Positions 45,831 to 54,393 of a stretch of DNA of 64,000 nt are shown here, one piece after another. This DNA comes from Glycomyces tenuis DSM 44171 (GTDB lineage Bacteria; Actinomycetota; Actinomycetes; Mycobacteriales; Micromonosporaceae). Both the position numbers and the translations under genes were made by a program. The first letter of the stretch is position 1. The number at the start of each line of letters is the position of its first letter. Under the pieces are notes generated by a model that was not told the DNA's origin, did no database searches, and saw nothing but the letters and a program-made list of their open reading frames with translations. The stretch lies in the NCBI RefSeq assembly GCF_000427885.1, contig NZ_ATYW01000016.1, positions 135-64,134 on the forward strand, written 5' to 3'.

Positions 45831-46779
45831 GGACGACCCACTTCCTGCGCATCTGCCACTGGACGACGGTGAGCACCAGGACGATCGCGAACAGCAGCAC
45901 CGACAGCGTCGCCCCGTAGCCGAAGTCGTGGAACTGGAAGGCGTTCTGGTACAGGTAGTAGACGAGCACCGTGGTCGAGGTGCCCGGCCCGCCGCCGGTG
46001 AGCACGTCGATCTGCGCGAAGACCTGGAGCGAGCCGACCACGGTGATGATCGAGGTCAGCAGGATCGTGGGGCTGATCATCGGGACGGTGATGCGGCGGA
46101 AGCGGGTCCAGCGCCCGGCGCCGTCGAGCATGGACGCCTCGTACAGCTCGTGCGGGACGCCCTGCAGGGCCGCCAGGAACAGGACCATGTTGAGCCCGAC
46201 GTTCTTGAGCACCTGGACCACGATGACGGCGATCATCGCCGTGGTCTCCCCGCGCAGCCAGTTCGGGCCATCGGTCCCGATCGCCGACAGCAGGCCGTTG
46301 ACGCCGCCGTCGTCCTGCAGCAGGAACCGCCACACGATCGTCCAGGCCACGAGGGTGACCGCGACCGGCGAGAAGAACAGGGTGCGGAAGACGACCGTGC
46401 CGCGCAGCTTCTGGTTGAGCAGGACCGCCAGGGCCAGGGCCAGGCTGAGGTTCAGCGCGACCAGGCCGGCCGAGAACGTGGCCGTGGCCGCGAGGACCCC
46501 GGGCAGGGCCGGGTCGGCGGCGAGGCGCTCGTAGTTGGCGGTGCCGGTGAACTCGAAGGAGCCGACCAGCACGTTCCATTCGTGGAAGGAGTACCAGAAC
46601 ACCAGCGCCAGCGGGACCAGGACGAACAGGACGCTGCCGAGGAGCTGCGGGGCGACGAATAGGTATCCGGCCAGGAGGTCGCGGCGCCGGGCGGTCCAGC
46701 CCTTGCGCGGACGCGGGCCGCCGCCCGGTCGCCGCGTTCGGCGGCCGGTCTCGGCGGTGGGTGCGTCTGCTCGGCTCAT
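45820..46779 (-). CDS. Sugar ABC importer permease (MalF type), regulon 1
   Basis: 319 residues. A basic cytoplasmic N-terminus of about 30 residues precedes six TM helices. EAA loop: LYEASMLDGAGRWTRFRRITVPMISP. ATG 46779 overlaps the stop of the binding-protein gene (ATGA), so all three importer genes are translationally linked. Confidence 0.9.
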   Translation of the reverse strand: MSRADAPTAETGRRTRRPGGGPRPRKGWTARRRDLLAGYLFVAPQLLGSVLFVLVPLALVFWYSFHEWNVLVGSFEFTGTANYERLAADPALPGVLAATATFSAGLVALNLSLALALAVLLNQKLRGTVVFRTLFFSPVAVTLVAWTIVWRFLLQDDGGVNGLLSAIGTDGPNWLRGETTAMIAVIVVQVLKNVGLNMVLFLAALQGVPHELYEASMLDGAGRWTRFRRITVPMISPTILLTSIITVVGSLQVFAQIDVLTGGGPGTSTTVLVYYLYQNAFQFHDFGYGATLSVLLFAIVLVLTVVQWQMRRKWVVHED

Positions 46780-48050
46780 CGGGCCAGGAACGGGTCGATG
46801 GCCGCGCAGACCTCGGTCAAGACGCCCTCGACGTCGGCGTCGGCCGTCCAGAGCGGGTCGAGCGCGGCGCGCACGGCCTGGTCGATCTGGGCCTGGCCGG
46901 TGTGGCTGGGCTTGACCACGCCCTCGTCGATGCGGTCGATCACGACCGTCTGGAGCTGCTCGGGGCTCAGCAGCGGGTTCGCCTGGCCGAGGACCTCGGC
47001 GGTGAGCTGCGACTGGCGCGGCGGCGGGAAGTACTGCGCGAGCTTCTGGGAGTTCTCGGGTCCGGTCATGAACGCCAGGAAGTCGGCGGCCTGCTCGGGG
47101 TGCGGGGCCACGGCCAGGACGCCGATGCCGGCCTGGCCGATGACCGAGTACTCCCCCGCGGGCCCGGCGGGCAGCGGCACGAGGTCCCAGGCGAACGCGG
47201 CGTCCTCCAGGAGCCCGGCGCGGGAGATCTGGGTGACGGTCATGGCCGCCTCGCCGGCGAAGAAGTCGGCGGTCGTGCCCGGCCCGGGCATCGCCTCGTG
47301 CTCGAAGACGCTCCGGTGCATGAAGTCCATCGCCTCGACCATCTCGGGCTCGGCGAAGCCGCATTCGGTGCCGTCCTCGCTCCAGGGCCGCGCGCCCCAT
47401 CCGGTCCACAGTGTGGAGAGGTTGTCCCAGCCGGAGTAGTCGAAGTCGCGGATGACGATGCCGTCGGCGCCGGTCTGGGCCCGGACGGCCGCTCCGGCCT
47501 CGACCGCGCGCTCCCAGGTCCACTCGCCGGAGGCGGCGAGTTCGGCCGCGGTCGGCTGGCCGGCCTCGGCGAGCAGGTCGTTGTTGACGAACATCGCGAA
47601 CGGGGAGGTCGAGAACGGGTAGGCGTACAGCTCGTCGTCGTGCCGCCACAGCTCCGTCGCGGCCGGGACCAGGTCGTCGACGTCGTAGCCGTCGGTGCTG
47701 GAGAGCTTGTCGCCCAAGGGCACGAGGGCGCCGGTGGTCACGAAGTCGGGCGCGGAGTTCTCGAGGATCCAGGCCAGGTCGGGGGCGTTGTCGCCGGCGA
47801 TCTGGGTGGTGAGGGTGCTGGTGTAGCCCTCGAACGGCAGCGGGTCGAACTCGATCGCCTCGACCTCGGGGTGGTCGGCCAGGTAGGCCTCGGCGATGCC
47901 GTTCAACAGCGCGAGGTGGTCCTCGTTGGCCGACCAGACGGTCACGCGCAGCGTGACCGGGCCGTCGTCGTCGGATTCGCCGCCGCAGGCGGCCAGGGCG
48001 ATCGGTGAGGCCGCGGCGGCCGCGACCATGGTGCGACGTGTGATTCTCAT
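46776..48050 (-). CDS. Sugar-binding lipoprotein, regulon 1
   Basis: 424 residues, solute-binding family 1. The signal RITRRTMVAAAAASPIALAAC combines a twin-Arg-like start with a lipobox (LAAC, Cys22). The mature part has the usual two-lobe pattern with aromatic residues (WSANEDH…, LWTGWGARPW, PFSTSPFAMFVNNDLL) expected to stack on sugar rings. The ligand is unknown; context suggests an oligosaccharide released by a secreted GH43-like protein. Confidence 0.9.
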   Translation of the reverse strand: MRITRRTMVAAAAASPIALAACGGESDDDGPVTLRVTVWSANEDHLALLNGIAEAYLADHPEVEAIEFDPLPFEGYTSTLTTQIAGDNAPDLAWILENSAPDFVTTGALVPLGDKLSSTDGYDVDDLVPAATELWRHDDELYAYPFSTSPFAMFVNNDLLAEAGQPTAAELAASGEWTWERAVEAGAAVRAQTGADGIVIRDFDYSGWDNLSTLWTGWGARPWSEDGTECGFAEPEMVEAMDFMHRSVFEHEAMPGPGTTADFFAGEAAMTVTQISRAGLLEDAAFAWDLVPLPAGPAGEYSVIGQAGIGVLAVAPHPEQAADFLAFMTGPENSQKLAQYFPPPRQSQLTAEVLGQANPLLSPEQLQTVVIDRIDEGVVKPSHTGQAQIDQAVRAALDPLWTADADVEGVLTEVCAAIDPFLAR

Positions 48051-48065
48051 AAGGGGTTCTCCTTG

Positions 48066-49685
48066 TCAGTACGCGGCGATGTCGGGCCATCGCAGCTCGA
48101 CACCGCCTGATTCGAGCCGGCTCTGGAATGCTTCGAGGAGTGCCGGGGAGTCGCGGACCGCGCGGGGCGCGACGCCGCGGTCGAGGCTGAAGGCCGCCAG
48201 CGCTCCGGCGGCCTCGCCGATGTTCCACTCGACCGGGTGGAGCCGGTAGCAGCCGTTGGTGATGTGGGTCGTGCCGAGGTTCTTCGCGGCCGGGAGCAGG
48301 TTCTCGACCCGCCGCGGCAGCAGCGCGCCGAGCGGGATCTCGAACGGGCTGGAGGCGACGTCGATGTAGTTGTCGCCTCCGGTGGAGGGGTGCAGGTCGA
48401 TGCGGTACATGCCGATGCCGACGCTGTCGTGGTAGGACACCGCGCCCGCCGGGCCGCGCACCGCGGCCGACAGGTCCTGCTCGACGACGGTGTACTCGGC
48501 CTTGATGCGCCGTGACTCGCGGTGGTAAGGGGCCTGCGCGAGCCCGTCGGCCGAGCCGGTGATGTCGCCGCGCAGCCGCAGGCCCGGCCAGCCGGTGCCG
48601 CCGTCGGGCCGCGGGGCCTCGGTCTGGAGCCAGTACAGGACGCTGTAGGACAGGCCGCGGGCCCGCTCGAGGTGCTCGGCGGCGTCGGGGGCGTCGAGGG
48701 CGGGCGCCAGGAAGTAGTCGATCATCGGCCAGTTGACCAGGGTGATGTCGCTGTCGTAGGCGCCGGGGGCGAAGGTGCGGCGGGCGGCGATCCGCCGGAA
48801 GGTCCACAGGTTGACGTCGCCGCCGCCGCGCCGCTGGTCGCCGACGACGGCCAGGGGGTCGTCGTCGGGGTTGGGGTCGAAGGTGCGGTCGGCCGGTTCG
48901 AGGGTGCGCGGGTTCGGCGCCCGGAAGCCGAGCATGTTGCCGCCCCAGAAGTCGGGCCGGAAGTCGCGCCAGAACGCGTAGTCGGCGGGCTTGTCGATGG
49001 TGTGGTCGCCGTCGACGTGGTCGATCGCGAAGCACACCGACACGGCCTGGACGTTGTCCGGCTGGGCCGTGCGGGGGGCGCTGGGTTCGCCGGTGTCCTC
49101 GGCGGACTCGAAGCCGGTGACGTACTCGGTGCCGGTCAGCGGCAGCAGTTCGCCGGTCTCGGTGGCGTCCAGGACGAACGGGGCGGAGACGACGAGGCGT
49201 TCGCCGTCGTCGCGGTGTTCGAGCTCGACGGCCTCGACGCGGTCGCCGTCGGTCCGGGCGGCGACGGGCCGGTAGGGCTGGAGCAGCCGCAGCCGGCCGG
49301 AGCCGAGGTGGGGCGCGAGCATGGACTCCAGGACCGCGACGGCCACGCGCGGCTCGTGACAGAGCCTCGAGACGTGCCCGCCGCCGGGGTTGAGGTCGCG
49401 TTTGGCGCGGGCGGCGTCGGTGAGCGGGTAGTGCCGCCGGTAGTAGTCCCTGATGCCCTCGCGCAGGCTCCGGTAGGAGGCGGTGACGCCGAACTGCTCG
49501 ACCCACGAGGGCTCGTCGGGCGGCACGGCCTGGCTGGTGAGCTGGCCGCCGATCCAGTCGTACTCCTCGGTGAGGACGACGCGGCGGCCGGCGCGCAGCG
49601 CGGCGAGCGCGGCGGCGACGCCTCCGAGTCCGCCTCCTACGACGAGGATGTCGGTTCGCAGTTCCTTCTCGGGCACGGCCTTCAA
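48066..49685 (-). CDS. FAD-dependent oxidoreductase of a sugar cluster
   Basis: 539 residues, FAD_oxidored-type (pfam12831-like) protein. The dinucleotide fold ILVVGGGLGGVAAALAALRAGRRVVLTEE is at about 12-40; LDATETGELLPLTG and the C-terminal LPAAKNLGTTHITNGCYRLHPVEWNIGEAAGALAAFSL complete the FAD site. Relatives are common in polysaccharide loci but the reaction is poorly known. The TTG start at 49685 overlaps the lacI stop as TTGA, the reason I prefer it to the GTG three codons later. No signal peptide, so it acts inside the cell. Confidence 0.85.
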   Translation of the reverse strand: MKAVPEKELRTDILVVGGGLGGVAAALAALRAGRRVVLTEEYDWIGGQLTSQAVPPDEPSWVEQFGVTASYRSLREGIRDYYRRHYPLTDAARAKRDLNPGGGHVSRLCHEPRVAVAVLESMLAPHLGSGRLRLLQPYRPVAARTDGDRVEAVELEHRDDGERLVVSAPFVLDATETGELLPLTGTEYVTGFESAEDTGEPSAPRTAQPDNVQAVSVCFAIDHVDGDHTIDKPADYAFWRDFRPDFWGGNMLGFRAPNPRTLEPADRTFDPNPDDDPLAVVGDQRRGGGDVNLWTFRRIAARRTFAPGAYDSDITLVNWPMIDYFLAPALDAPDAAEHLERARGLSYSVLYWLQTEAPRPDGGTGWPGLRLRGDITGSADGLAQAPYHRESRRIKAEYTVVEQDLSAAVRGPAGAVSYHDSVGIGMYRIDLHPSTGGDNYIDVASSPFEIPLGALLPRRVENLLPAAKNLGTTHITNGCYRLHPVEWNIGEAAGALAAFSLDRGVAPRAVRDSPALLEAFQSRLESGGVELRWPDIAAY

Positions 49686-50767
49686 CTGGGGTTCCTTCCT
49701 GTGGCGGGGGGTGCGAGGGTGGTGCCGTCGTGCAGTTCGCACGGCAGCAGCCGCTGCGCCTGGGTCTCGGCTCCTTCGAGGAGGGCGTCGAGGACTTCGA
49801 CGGCCTGGAGTCCCATGTCGCGGCGGGGGATGGTGAAGCCGGTGGCGTCGAGGTCGATCGAGACCGGCCGGGTCGGGTCGCCGAGGGCGACGACGGAGAG
49901 GTCGGCGGGGATCCGCAGGCCGCGCTCGGCCGCCCAGGCCGAGACGGCCGGGACGTCGGCGGGCTCTTCGAGGAACACGGCGGTGACGCCTTCGGCGGTG
50001 AGCCGGTCGAGCGAGGCGGCGTCGAGGGCGGGCAGCCGCCGGGCCGTGCCGGGGGCCGCGGACGTGAAGCCGCGCAGGCGGTCGGCGTAGGACTCCGGTC
50101 CCTCGCCGCGTCCGATGTAGGCCAGTTCGCGGTGTCCGGCGTCGAGGGCGCGGCCGACCATGGCCGCCGAGGCGGCGGCGTAGTCGGCGCCGACGTAGGG
50201 GACCGGTCCTCCGGCGTCGTCGCGCCGCCCGACCGAGACGAACGGGATGTCCTCCTCGATCAGGCGCGCCAGGTCGTCGCGGTCGATGTCGCGACCCAGG
50301 AGCACGCAGCCGTCGGCCAGGCGGATGCGGCTGCCCTCGGCGAAGATGCGGCGGCGCCCGTCCTGGACCGGCGCGCTGGTCAGCAGCAGCAGGTCGCAGG
50401 AGCGGCGCTCGGCGTTCTCCTCGATGCCGACCAGGAAGGGGTGGTAGAAGTCGCGGGTGCCGGAGGGGAACACCGGCTCGTAGGTGAACACGCCGATGAT
50501 GCGGTTGTTGCGGTCGGCGAGGCGGCGGGCGAGGGGGTCGGCGACGTAGCCGGTCTCGCGGATGGCGCGCAGGACCCGCTCGCGGGTCTCGGGGGCGATG
50601 CGCACGCCGGCGTCGAGGCGGTTGTTCAGCACCAGGGACACGGTGGCCTGGCTGACGCCGCTGAGGCGCGCGATGTCGCGCTGCGTGACGCGTCGGCGGG
50701 TTCCTGACACTGGGGTGCCTTTCTCGGTCAGCTGATAATCCGTATCAGCAAGGCGATCGATAGTCAT
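49682..50767 (-). CDS. LacI-family regulator, regulon 1
   Basis: 361 residues. HTH/hinge at about 27-80 (VTQRDIARLSGVSQATVSLVLNNRLDAGVRIAPETRERVLRAIRETGYVADPLARRL) and a sugar-sensing C-terminal domain. ATG 50767 has GGAG at 6-nt spacing; a 20-residue tail precedes the HTH. One operator candidate lies 24 nt upstream and a second within codons 7-12, so it should control itself. The gene leads directly (TTGA overlap) into the FAD oxidoreductase and importer genes, giving a self-contained regulon. Confidence 0.9.
   Translation of the reverse strand: MTIDRLADTDYQLTEKGTPVSGTRRRVTQRDIARLSGVSQATVSLVLNNRLDAGVRIAPETRERVLRAIRETGYVADPLARRLADRNNRIIGVFTYEPVFPSGTRDFYHPFLVGIEENAERRSCDLLLLTSAPVQDGRRRIFAEGSRIRLADGCVLLGRDIDRDDLARLIEEDIPFVSVGRRDDAGGPVPYVGADYAAASAAMVGRALDAGHRELAYIGRGEGPESYADRLRGFTSAAPGTARRLPALDAASLDRLTAEGVTAVFLEEPADVPAVSAWAAERGLRIPADLSVVALGDPTRPVSIDLDATGFTIPRRDMGLQAVEVLDALLEGAETQAQRLLPCELHDGTTLAPPATGRNPS
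50731..50749. promoter_or_regulatory. Regulon 1 operator inside lacI
   Basis: GCTGATAATCCGTATCAGC: perfect 7-bp arms around ATCCG, inside the lacI coding start. It shares GATAATNCGTAT with the stronger site upstream. Confidence 0.65.
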
Positions 50768-50790
50768 ATTGCGCTCCGATCAAGGGGACG

Positions 50791-50820
50791 TCAAGATGAT
50801 AATTCGTATTATCATCTTGA
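50791..50820. promoter_or_regulatory. Regulon 1 operator between divergent genes
   Basis: 13-bp perfect arms (50791-50803 and 50808-50820) around TCGT; the core is GATAATTCGTATTATC. It lies between lacI and the divergent secreted-protein gene and probably controls both. Confidence 0.8.
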
Positions 50821-50931
50821 CGGGTCATCGCCCCTCACCCGAGACTCGGAAGCCGAAGGCCCGCCGCGGCACTCCTGAGCCGCCGCGCATCAGGGCGCGG
50901 AGGCGATCGCGCGGGCCGGAGGAGAGTCACC

Positions 50932-51906
50932 ATGGAATCCGACCGAAAACCGACCCTCGGCCGCCGCGGCCTCCTGCTGGGAGCCGCCGGAGCCGGAGCG
51001 GTCGCCGCGCTCGGCACCGCGGCCCCGGCCCGCGCCGCCATCTCGGGCTTCCCGCAGTTCACCCGCCTCGGCGCGGCCCTGGACAAGTCCTCGCTCGACT
51101 ACAACCCGACCGATGAGCTGATCTTCCCCTCGATCCGGCTCGCCGCCGGGCGGGTCCGGAACCCGCTGGGCAAGTGGTACATGTACTACGCGCCGCACGA
51201 CGACCCCGGCGGGATCTGCCTGGCGTACGCCGACTCCCTCGAGGGGCCGTGGCACGAGTACCGGGCGAACCCGATCATCTCCCGCGACTGGCGCGGGCAC
51301 TTCTCGGTCCCGCACGTGTCGAGCCCGCACGCGGTGTGGAACCCCGACGACCGCCGGATGTACCTGTACTTCCACGGGGACAACCGGACCACGCGGGTCG
51401 CGACCTCGGTGGACGGGCAGCACTTCACCTACGGCGGAGTCGTGCTGCACACCGACATGGTGGGAGCCGGTCTGCACGAGGCGTCCTACGCGCGGGTCTT
51501 CCCGCACCCGGTCAAGGACGGCATGCACATCATGCTGTACATGGGCCGGCAGGGCCAGACCCGCAAGATCTTCATCGGCTGGTCGCACGATCTGGCCTCG
51601 GGCTGGAAGTTCAAACCGGAGCCGCTCATCTCCCCCCGCGAGGGCGAGGGCGGCCAGCTCTCGGGCGCGCACTACTGGGGACGGAACGGCGGCGGCCACG
51701 TCGTCTACCACTCGGGGGCGGGCACCATGCACGCCGCGTACGTGGGCACGAGCTTCGACCGCGAGGACCACCTCGGCGTCTTCTACACCGAGCCGGTCGC
51801 CACCAGGGCCGCGGCCCCGAGCTTCGCCGAGGAGGACGGGCGCCTCTACATGTACTACGAGGCCGGACGGCGCGGGCACACCAACATCGCGATCGCCCGG
51901 GCCTGA
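50932..51906 (+). CDS. Tat-secreted GH43-like beta-propeller protein
   Basis: 324 residues. Twin-Arg signal GRRGLLLGAAGAGAVAALGTAAPARA (about 10-36). The mature part looks like a five-bladed propeller of the GH43/32/68/117 kind, with repeated blade strands (KWYMYYAPHDDPGGICLAYADSLEGPWHEYRANPII; RMYLYFHGDNRTTRVATSVDG; GRLYMYYEAGRRGHTNIAIARA). Catalytic acids cannot be assigned with confidence, so it may be a glycosidase or a binding protein. GGAGGAGAG precedes the ATG. Divergence from lacI with a shared operator places it in regulon 1. Confidence 0.8.
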   Translation: MESDRKPTLGRRGLLLGAAGAGAVAALGTAAPARAAISGFPQFTRLGAALDKSSLDYNPTDELIFPSIRLAAGRVRNPLGKWYMYYAPHDDPGGICLAYADSLEGPWHEYRANPIISRDWRGHFSVPHVSSPHAVWNPDDRRMYLYFHGDNRTTRVATSVDGQHFTYGGVVLHTDMVGAGLHEASYARVFPHPVKDGMHIMLYMGRQGQTRKIFIGWSHDLASGWKFKPEPLISPREGEGGQLSGAHYWGRNGGGHVVYHSGAGTMHAAYVGTSFDREDHLGVFYTEPVATRAAAPSFAEEDGRLYMYYEAGRRGHTNIAIARA

Positions 51907-51921
51907 GGGCCGGAACGAGGC

Positions 51922-51949
51922 GGCGGTGCCGACTGGAGTCGGCACCGCC
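51922..51949. terminator. Bidirectional terminator
   Basis: GGCGGTGCCGAC (51922-51933) and GTCGGCACCGCC (51938-51949) with a TGGA loop, 16 nt past the plus-strand stop and between convergent genes. Confidence 0.8.
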
Positions 51950-52040
51950 CGGACGGCCGACGATTCGCGCGCAGGACAGCAGGAGCGTCAGTCGGTCGGC
52001 GGGTCAGACCACCGAGCGGCGCCACGAACCGTTCCCACTG

Positions 52041-53168
52041 TCAGTCGGCGAGGCCGCGCCCGCGGCCGTCGGGGCAGCGCACGTCGACGTCGACGTAGCG
52101 CGGCCGGTAGTTGTCGACCTCGTCGTACAGGTCGTCGCTGTCGAAGCTGTTGACGTTGTAGGTCACCAGCAGGGTGTCGCCGTCGCCCAGATTCGGGTGG
52201 GCCTTGGCGTTGTAGGTGAAGATGTTCCCGCCGGTCTCCGGGGTCTCGTACAGCACGGTCTTGCCCGTGTACGGGCCTTCGACGTCCTCGCTGCGGTACA
52301 TGACGATCTTCGCGCTGAGCGGCTCGGTGGCGTCGCCGGTGACGATCGTGAACCTGCCCTGGAAGCGGGAGACGCTGAACTCGTTCGAGACGCCCTCGAG
52401 GATCCGGGAGGACGCGGTCGGGTCGGCCCGCCACTCCCCCGCGTCGTAGTACTCCCAGGCTCCGGTGGTCAGGGAGCCGGAGGGCACGCGCGCGAGGTGG
52501 GCGTACTTCTCGCTCTGGAGGTCCTCGACGCCGAAGACGTAGGTGTGGCCGTCCGACGGGTCCTCGTAGATCGCCGAGCCCCAGTTCACTTCGGACTCGG
52601 GGAGCTCGGTGACCGACTCCAGGCTCATGTCGCCGGCGTCGAAGGTGGCGACGGCGTTCCCGGTGAACTCGAAGTCGAAGACGCCAGAGCCGGTCTTGAC
52701 GAATTCCAGGAGCATCACGTGGAGTCGGTCGCCTTCGACGGTCGCGTCGCCGAACCAGTACCAGTTCTGGGTCTCGTCGGCCCCGGCGACCTTCACGAGG
52801 GACTCGGGCGCCGCCTCGGTGCCGCCGGTGTGGGTGGTGAGCTCGCCGCCGTCGTCGACGATGATCGAGTTGTGGACGAACGGCGAGTCCAGCGGCCTGC
52901 CGTGGTCCTCGTCGACCTCGCCGAGGAAGGTGTCCGAGTAGATCCAGGCGGTCGAGCCGTCGGGCAGGTCGACGCTGTAGGCGGAGTCGGCGCCGGTCCA
53001 GCGCCCGGCGGTGTCGCCGTAGGCGCCGAAGCGCTCGGTGAGTGCTTCGTTGACCGACGCCGAGATGCTCGGCTCGCAGGCGGGGGCGGCCTGCGCGGCG
53101 GTGGGGACGGTCGCGGCCGCGAGTCCTGTGAGGACGGCGGCGGTGAGGGTGAGCGGTCGGTGTGCCAT
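52041..53168 (-). CDS. Secreted DUF5005-like propeller protein
   Basis: 375 residues with signal peptide 1-27 (LTLTAAVLTGLAAATVPTAAQA). The pattern …SAYSVDLPDGSTAWIYSDTFLGEVDEDHGRPLDSPFVHNSIIV, NWYWFGDATVEGD, NWGSAIYEDPSDGHTYVFGVED and FSVSRFQGRFTIV resembles DUF5005/DUF4185-type five-bladed propellers related to glycosidases. AAGGAG precedes ATG 53168. It is the last gene downstream of the regulon 2 esterase (37-bp gap), so it is probably the secreted arm of that system. Confidence 0.8.
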   Translation of the reverse strand: MAHRPLTLTAAVLTGLAAATVPTAAQAAPACEPSISASVNEALTERFGAYGDTAGRWTGADSAYSVDLPDGSTAWIYSDTFLGEVDEDHGRPLDSPFVHNSIIVDDGGELTTHTGGTEAAPESLVKVAGADETQNWYWFGDATVEGDRLHVMLLEFVKTGSGVFDFEFTGNAVATFDAGDMSLESVTELPESEVNWGSAIYEDPSDGHTYVFGVEDLQSEKYAHLARVPSGSLTTGAWEYYDAGEWRADPTASSRILEGVSNEFSVSRFQGRFTIVTGDATEPLSAKIVMYRSEDVEGPYTGKTVLYETPETGGNIFTYNAKAHPNLGDGDTLLVTYNVNSFDSDDLYDEVDNYRPRYVDVDVRCPDGRGRGLAD

Positions 53169-53205
53169 GGTCTGCTCCTTTGCAGTTTCCGTGTCGGAGG
53201 GCCGC

Positions 53206-54393
53206 CTACGCGGTCTCGCCCGGCGGGGCGGCGAATGCGGTGAGGACGCGGTCGGCGAAGCGTTCGCCGATGAGGCGCTGGACATCGGGTCCGGGGTGCA
53301 GGTTGTCCGGCAGGGGCATCGCAGCGGCGTCGCGCTCGCCGTAGAGCGACAGGCCGTCCAGGTGGCGCAGCCGGTGGTCGCCGTCGGCCCGGCGCCTGTC
53401 CACGATGGATGACAGTGCGGCGCGGACGGCCCGCAGCGAGAGCTTGCCCGCCGCGACGTCGGCCTCGGTGCCCGAGGCGATCGTCCACTCTTCGCTTCGA
53501 TCCGGGTCCTGGACGGTCGGTCCGGCCGAGGCTTCGACCGGCTCGCACCAGATCGGCGAGACGAGCACGATCGGCGTGTCCGGGTGGCCGTCGCGGATCG
53601 TGTCGAGGAAGCCGTCGACGGCGGGGCGGAACGCGCGCAGGCGCATCACGTCGCCGCAGACGATGTTGACGCCGATCTTCAGGCTGATGACGTCGGCAGG
53701 GGTGTCGCGGATCGTCCTGGCGACGAAGGCGTCGAGCATGGCGTTGCCGCTGAAGGCGAGGTTCGTCAGGTGCGTCCCGGTCTTGAGCGCGGCGACGACC
53801 GGCCAGGTGCCGGTGGTCGTCTCGGCCCGGTAGCCGTGGCTGATCGAGCTGCCGTGGTGCACCCAGCGGCGCGTCTCGGGCTCGGGAACGGACGCGACCG
53901 GGGCGTCGGCCCGCAGTTCCAGCAGCTCCACGTGGTCGTGGTACGGCAGCCACAGTTCCAGCTCCCGTTCGCGGCCCGTGCCGAGCCGCTCGAACCGCAC
54001 CGTCGCGGCCGGGCCTTCCACGATCTCGCCGCTCGGCCGCTCGAAGGCGAAGACGTAGCGGGAGCCCGCCGCCGCTCCCGCGGTCGCCACGAGCCTTCCG
54101 CGCTCGGTGAGCTCGTAGGCGCTCGGCGGGAAGGGCGTCTCGGCGTCGGCGGCGATCCGCCGGGCCCGCACGTCCAGTTCGACGACGTCGGCGGCCGTGC
54201 GGAGCGCGAGCCGCACACCGGCGCTCTCGGCGCTCGTCTGCACCATGAAGGGGTCGGGGATCTGCCGCCTGGCCCACTGCGGCAGCCGATGCGGGACGAG
54301 GCCGCGCTCGGTCTCCTCGGTCTCGACGGCGCCGCGGATCGAGCGGCGCAGCGTCGACCGCTCGATCCGGAAGGGCCGCACGGCGTTCGTCAT
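53206..54393 (-). CDS. SGNH/GDSL-type esterase
   Basis: 395 residues. An N-terminal beta-rich part (1-165) precedes an SGNH hydrolase domain: nucleophile Ser in HHGSSISHGY, then LAFSGNAMLD (G and N blocks) and the terminal DNLHPG with the catalytic Asp/His. Such enzymes remove acetyl or similar groups from carbohydrates. No signal peptide, so it would act on imported oligosaccharides. ATG 54393 overlaps the stop of the glycosidase gene (ATGA). Confidence 0.85.
   Translation of the reverse strand: MTNAVRPFRIERSTLRRSIRGAVETEETERGLVPHRLPQWARRQIPDPFMVQTSAESAGVRLALRTAADVVELDVRARRIAADAETPFPPSAYELTERGRLVATAGAAAGSRYVFAFERPSGEIVEGPAATVRFERLGTGRERELELWLPYHDHVELLELRADAPVASVPEPETRRWVHHGSSISHGYRAETTTGTWPVVAALKTGTHLTNLAFSGNAMLDAFVARTIRDTPADVISLKIGVNIVCGDVMRLRAFRPAVDGFLDTIRDGHPDTPIVLVSPIWCEPVEASAGPTVQDPDRSEEWTIASGTEADVAAGKLSLRAVRAALSSIVDRRRADGDHRLRHLDGLSLYGERDAAAMPLPDNLHPGPDVQRLIGERFADRVLTAFAAPPGETA

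Noticed and set aside
45820-49506. A 1228-codon minus-strand frame spanning several sugar-cluster genes
   Set aside because: Only its last part is a real gene (the MalF-type permease); the rest is an out-of-frame reading of the binding-protein and oxidoreductase genes.
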